64,000 bases of DNA from Rhizobium rhizogenes (GTDB lineage Bacteria; Pseudomonadota; Alphaproteobacteria; Rhizobiales; Rhizobiaceae). The notes below the pieces were generated by a model. That model saw nothing but the letters and a program-made list of their open reading frames with translations. It did no database searches and was not told the origin of the DNA. The stretch is from positions 1,864,001 to 1,928,000 of the forward strand of contig NZ_CP019702.2 of the NCBI RefSeq assembly GCF_002005205.3, given 5' to 3'. The translations under genes and the position numbers were made by a program. This document shows positions 62,299 to 64,000 of this stretch, one piece after another. Every line of letters begins with the position of its first letter. Positions within the stretch are counted from its first letter, which is position 1.

Positions 62299-62428
62299 GA
62301 CGTATGGCGGCAACCAGCCCGCGAATGGTGAGCATGACGTAAAGCATGCCCGCCATCGCCATCAGCAGGCCGGTGCCGAGAGAGTTGAGATTGCTCAGCG
62401 AAAACAGAAATGTATCAGCCGCCACCAT
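62291..62428 (-). CDS. Tiny membrane protein of unknown function (45 residues)
   Basis: Starts MVAADTFLFSLSNLNS and continues GTGLLMAMAGMLYVMLT (one membrane helix) with a basic end RGLVAAIRHG. GAAGGG stands 8 bases before the ATG. Its stop overlaps the start of the next gene by 8 bases, so the two are translationally coupled and their products may work together in the membrane. No family recognised. Confidence 0.5.
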   Translation of the reverse strand: MVAADTFLFSLSNLNSLGTGLLMAMAGMLYVMLTIRGLVAAIRHG

Positions 62429-62610
62429 TGGCAGGACCCTTCAAGAACAGCAAATTCGGCATTGTTCTAGATCGCGCCGGTTTCCCGCTTATGTCCCGTT
62501 TGTTTCGTCTTGTTGCTGTGACGGGGCATTTTCGTGATGGCGCGGATTGGCCTCATATCCGCAAGGCCCTTCACAAGCCTGTCGGTTTGGTTTAAAGCCG
62601 CTCCCCGTAA

Positions 62611-62643
62611 TCCGGTCGCAGCCCACCCGGTCAAAACAAGGGA
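62611..62643 (+). promoter_or_regulatory. preQ1-I riboswitch
   Basis: TCCGGTCGCAGCCCACCCGG followed by TCAAAACAAGGGA. GGTCGCAG and the tail AAAACAAGGG match the Thermoanaerobacter preQ1-I aptamer that I know, including the A-rich tail that forms the pseudoknot. P1 is CCGG (62612-62615) with CCGG (62627-62630). The tail's AAGGG (62638-62642) is also the Shine-Dalgarno of queC, 10 bases before its ATG, so preQ1 binding would hide the ribosome site and turn off translation. Downstream genes make the precursor of preQ1, which agrees. Confidence 0.85.
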
Positions 62644-62652
62644 TCCCAAATT

Positions 62653-63363
62653 ATGAAAACCATCGTCATCTGCTCCGGCGGATTGGACTCCGTTTCGCTT
62701 GCGCATAAAATCGCGGCGGAACACGAACTTCTCGCTCTCGTCTCCTTCGATTATGGCCAGCGCCACAGGAAGGAGCTGGAATACGCCGCCGATTGCGCAA
62801 GGCGTCTCGGCGTGCCGCATCATGTCATCGATATCAGAACCATCGGCGCGCATCTCACCGGCTCGGCACTCACCGACGACGTGGAGGTGCCTGATGGCCA
62901 CTACGCGGAAGAGACCATGCGCTCCACCGTGGTGCCGAACCGCAACGCCATCATGCTCACCATCGCTTTCGGGCTGGCCGCCGCGCAGCAGGCGGATGCC
63001 GTTGCGATTGCCGTGCATGGCGGCGACCATTTCATTTACCCCGACTGCCGGCCGGGCTTCATTGACAGCTTCAATGCCATGCAGGCGCATGCGCTGGAAG
63101 GTTATGCCGACGTCAAGCTCTTTGCGCCCTATGTCACCGTTTCCAAGGCGGCGATTGTGACCGATGGTGCGAAATACGGCACGCCGTTTGGCGAAACATG
63201 GTCCTGTTACAAGGGCGGCTTGCGTCATTGCGGCCGCTGCGGCACCTGCGTGGAGCGGCGCGAGGCCTTTCATCTGGCCGGTGTTACCGATCCGACCGAT
63301 TATGAGGATCCGGACTTCTGGGTAGCGGCCACCCATGCCTTTGCGGCACAGGAGGTGCGCTGA
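62653..63363 (+). CDS. queC: 7-cyano-7-deazaguanine synthase
   Basis: 236 residues. Converts 7-carboxy-7-deazaguanine with ATP and ammonia to preQ0 in queuosine synthesis. The ATP-pyrophosphatase loop SGGLDS is at residues 8-13, and the zinc site is the C-terminal cluster CYKGGLRHCGRCGTC (four cysteines, about residues 190-204). First gene after the preQ1 riboswitch; its stop overlaps the queD start by one base. Confidence 0.97.
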   Translation: MKTIVICSGGLDSVSLAHKIAAEHELLALVSFDYGQRHRKELEYAADCARRLGVPHHVIDIRTIGAHLTGSALTDDVEVPDGHYAEETMRSTVVPNRNAIMLTIAFGLAAAQQADAVAIAVHGGDHFIYPDCRPGFIDSFNAMQAHALEGYADVKLFAPYVTVSKAAIVTDGAKYGTPFGETWSCYKGGLRHCGRCGTCVERREAFHLAGVTDPTDYEDPDFWVAATHAFAAQEVR

Positions 63364-63719
63364 TGTTCCGCATTACCAAGGAATTTCACTTCTCCGCCTC
63401 GCATCAGCTAAAAAGCCTGCCGTCCGATCACCAGTGCAACCGTCTGCACGGCCATAATTACATCGTTGAGGTCGAATTATCGGGCGAAGCCCTGAACGAG
63501 CACGGTTTCGTGCGCGACTATCACGAGCTTTCGCCGCTGAAGCGTTATATCGACGATCATTTCGACCATCGCCACCTGAACGACGTTCTCGGCCACGACC
63601 GGGTGACGGCGGAATATCTGGCGAAGCATTTCTACGACTGGTGCAAGGATCGCCTGCCGGAAACCAGCGCCGTGCGGGTGAGCGAAACCGCCAAGACCTG
63701 GGCGGAATACCGGCCATGA
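63363..63719 (+). CDS. queD: 6-carboxy-5,6,7,8-tetrahydropterin synthase
   Basis: 118 residues, normal for QueD. It converts dihydroneopterin triphosphate to carboxytetrahydropterin. Zinc-binding histidines: FSASHQL near residue 14 and HGHNY near 29-33; the catalytic Cys lies in [10 protein letters not shown] (Cys about 25). It overlaps queC by one base and queE by four (ATGA), so all three enzymes are made from one message under the preQ1 riboswitch. Confidence 0.97.
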   Translation: MFRITKEFHFSASHQLKSLPSDHQCNRLHGHNYIVEVELSGEALNEHGFVRDYHELSPLKRYIDDHFDHRHLNDVLGHDRVTAEYLAKHFYDWCKDRLPETSAVRVSETAKTWAEYRP

Positions 63720-64000
63720 CGGTGGCTGCACACAAGATTGCAGCCAAGGAAACCACAATCCGCATCAGCGAAATCTTCGGCCCGACCATTCAGGGAGAGG
63801 GTTTGTTGATTGGTCTGCCAACGGTTTTCGTGCGTACCGGCGGCTGCGATTACCGCTGTTCCTGGTGCGATACGTTACATGCGGTCGATAGCGACTACCG
63901 CGACACGTGGAAACCGCTGTCGGTCGAGGCGATCTGGCAGGAGGTGCGGCGGCTTTCCGGCGGTGTGCCGTTGACTGTGTCACTTTCAGGCGGCAATCCA
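63716..64000 (+). CDS. queE: 7-carboxy-7-deazaguanine synthase (3' end beyond window)
   Basis: First 95 codons of a radical SAM enzyme that converts carboxytetrahydropterin to 7-carboxy-7-deazaguanine. The Fe-S cluster motif CDYRCSWC (C-x3-C-x2-C, about residues 44-51) is present, preceded by FGPTIQGEG, a QueE hallmark. The start overlaps the queD stop (ATGA). The rest of the gene lies past the end of the window; SLSGGNP at the end is the expected SAM-binding GGxP region. Confidence 0.95.
   Translation, partial: MTVAAHKIAAKETTIRISEIFGPTIQGEGLLIGLPTVFVRTGGCDYRCSWCDTLHAVDSDYRDTWKPLSVEAIWQEVRRLSGGVPLTVSLSGGNP

Overview
This 64 kb window is chromosomal DNA from an alphaproteobacterium of the Rhizobiaceae, most likely the Agrobacterium tumefaciens group. 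The evidence is protein-level resemblance (a second, diverged relative of Agrobacterium uronate dehydrogenase, a two-domain rhizobial malic enzyme, an alphaproteobacterial aa3 oxidase subunit IV), high G+C in third codon positions, and intergenic palindromic repeats of types I recall from rhizobia. No rRNA, tRNA, CRISPR array, IS element, prophage or replication origin was seen. The window is almost entirely uptake systems joined to small catabolic gene sets.

Layout. (1) 1-7680, plus strand: a sugar ABC importer (binding protein cut by the window start, two permeases, ATPase) followed by an IlvD/Edd dehydratase, a uronate dehydrogenase-like enzyme and an RraA-like protein: probably a sugar-acid oxidation route. 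(2) 7684-10035, minus: a large MalT-like LuxR regulator, divergent from (3) 10172-21790, plus: an oligopeptide-type ABC importer (permeases and a fused double ATPase) with two short HyuA-like proteins, two DUF917 proteins, a binding protein and an isoaspartyl peptidase. (4) 21894-22799: a LysR regulator. (5) 22980-30473, plus: a second oligopeptide-type importer with a cytoplasmic class A beta-lactamase-fold hydrolase, a binding protein and an AbgB-like M20 amidohydrolase. Regions 3 and 5 together look like a specialised system for importing and opening cyclic or unusual amide compounds, and are the most interesting part of the window. (6) 30890-34664: an inositol/rhizopine/ribose-type ABC importer. 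(7) 34764-35519: a PuuD-like glutamine-amidotransferase-fold hydrolase. (8) 35812-39337: a TRAP transporter whose binding-protein gene faces its permease genes, with a possible 29-residue gene between. (9) 39752-43966: an oxidase subunit IV, a secreted protein of unknown function, a DadA-like D-amino acid oxidoreductase (minus) and a soluble double-PAS chemoreceptor. (10) 44046-50100, minus: a polar amino acid ABC importer in one operon with an MmgE/PrpD protein and an NtaA-type flavin monooxygenase. (11) 50502-55505: malic enzyme, mannose-1-phosphate guanylyltransferase and a CPBP membrane protease. (12) 55741-62026: a second sugar ABC importer with a TIM-barrel epimerase and a Gfo/Idh/MocA dehydrogenase, carrying two matching candidate operators. 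(13) 62128-62428, minus: two overlapping tiny membrane-protein genes. (14) 62611 to the window end: a preQ1-I riboswitch and queC-queD-queE.

Most neighbouring genes in an operon overlap by 1-8 bases or sit within 40 bases, and several operons carry a strong hairpin just after the binding-protein gene, which would favour more binding protein than permease.
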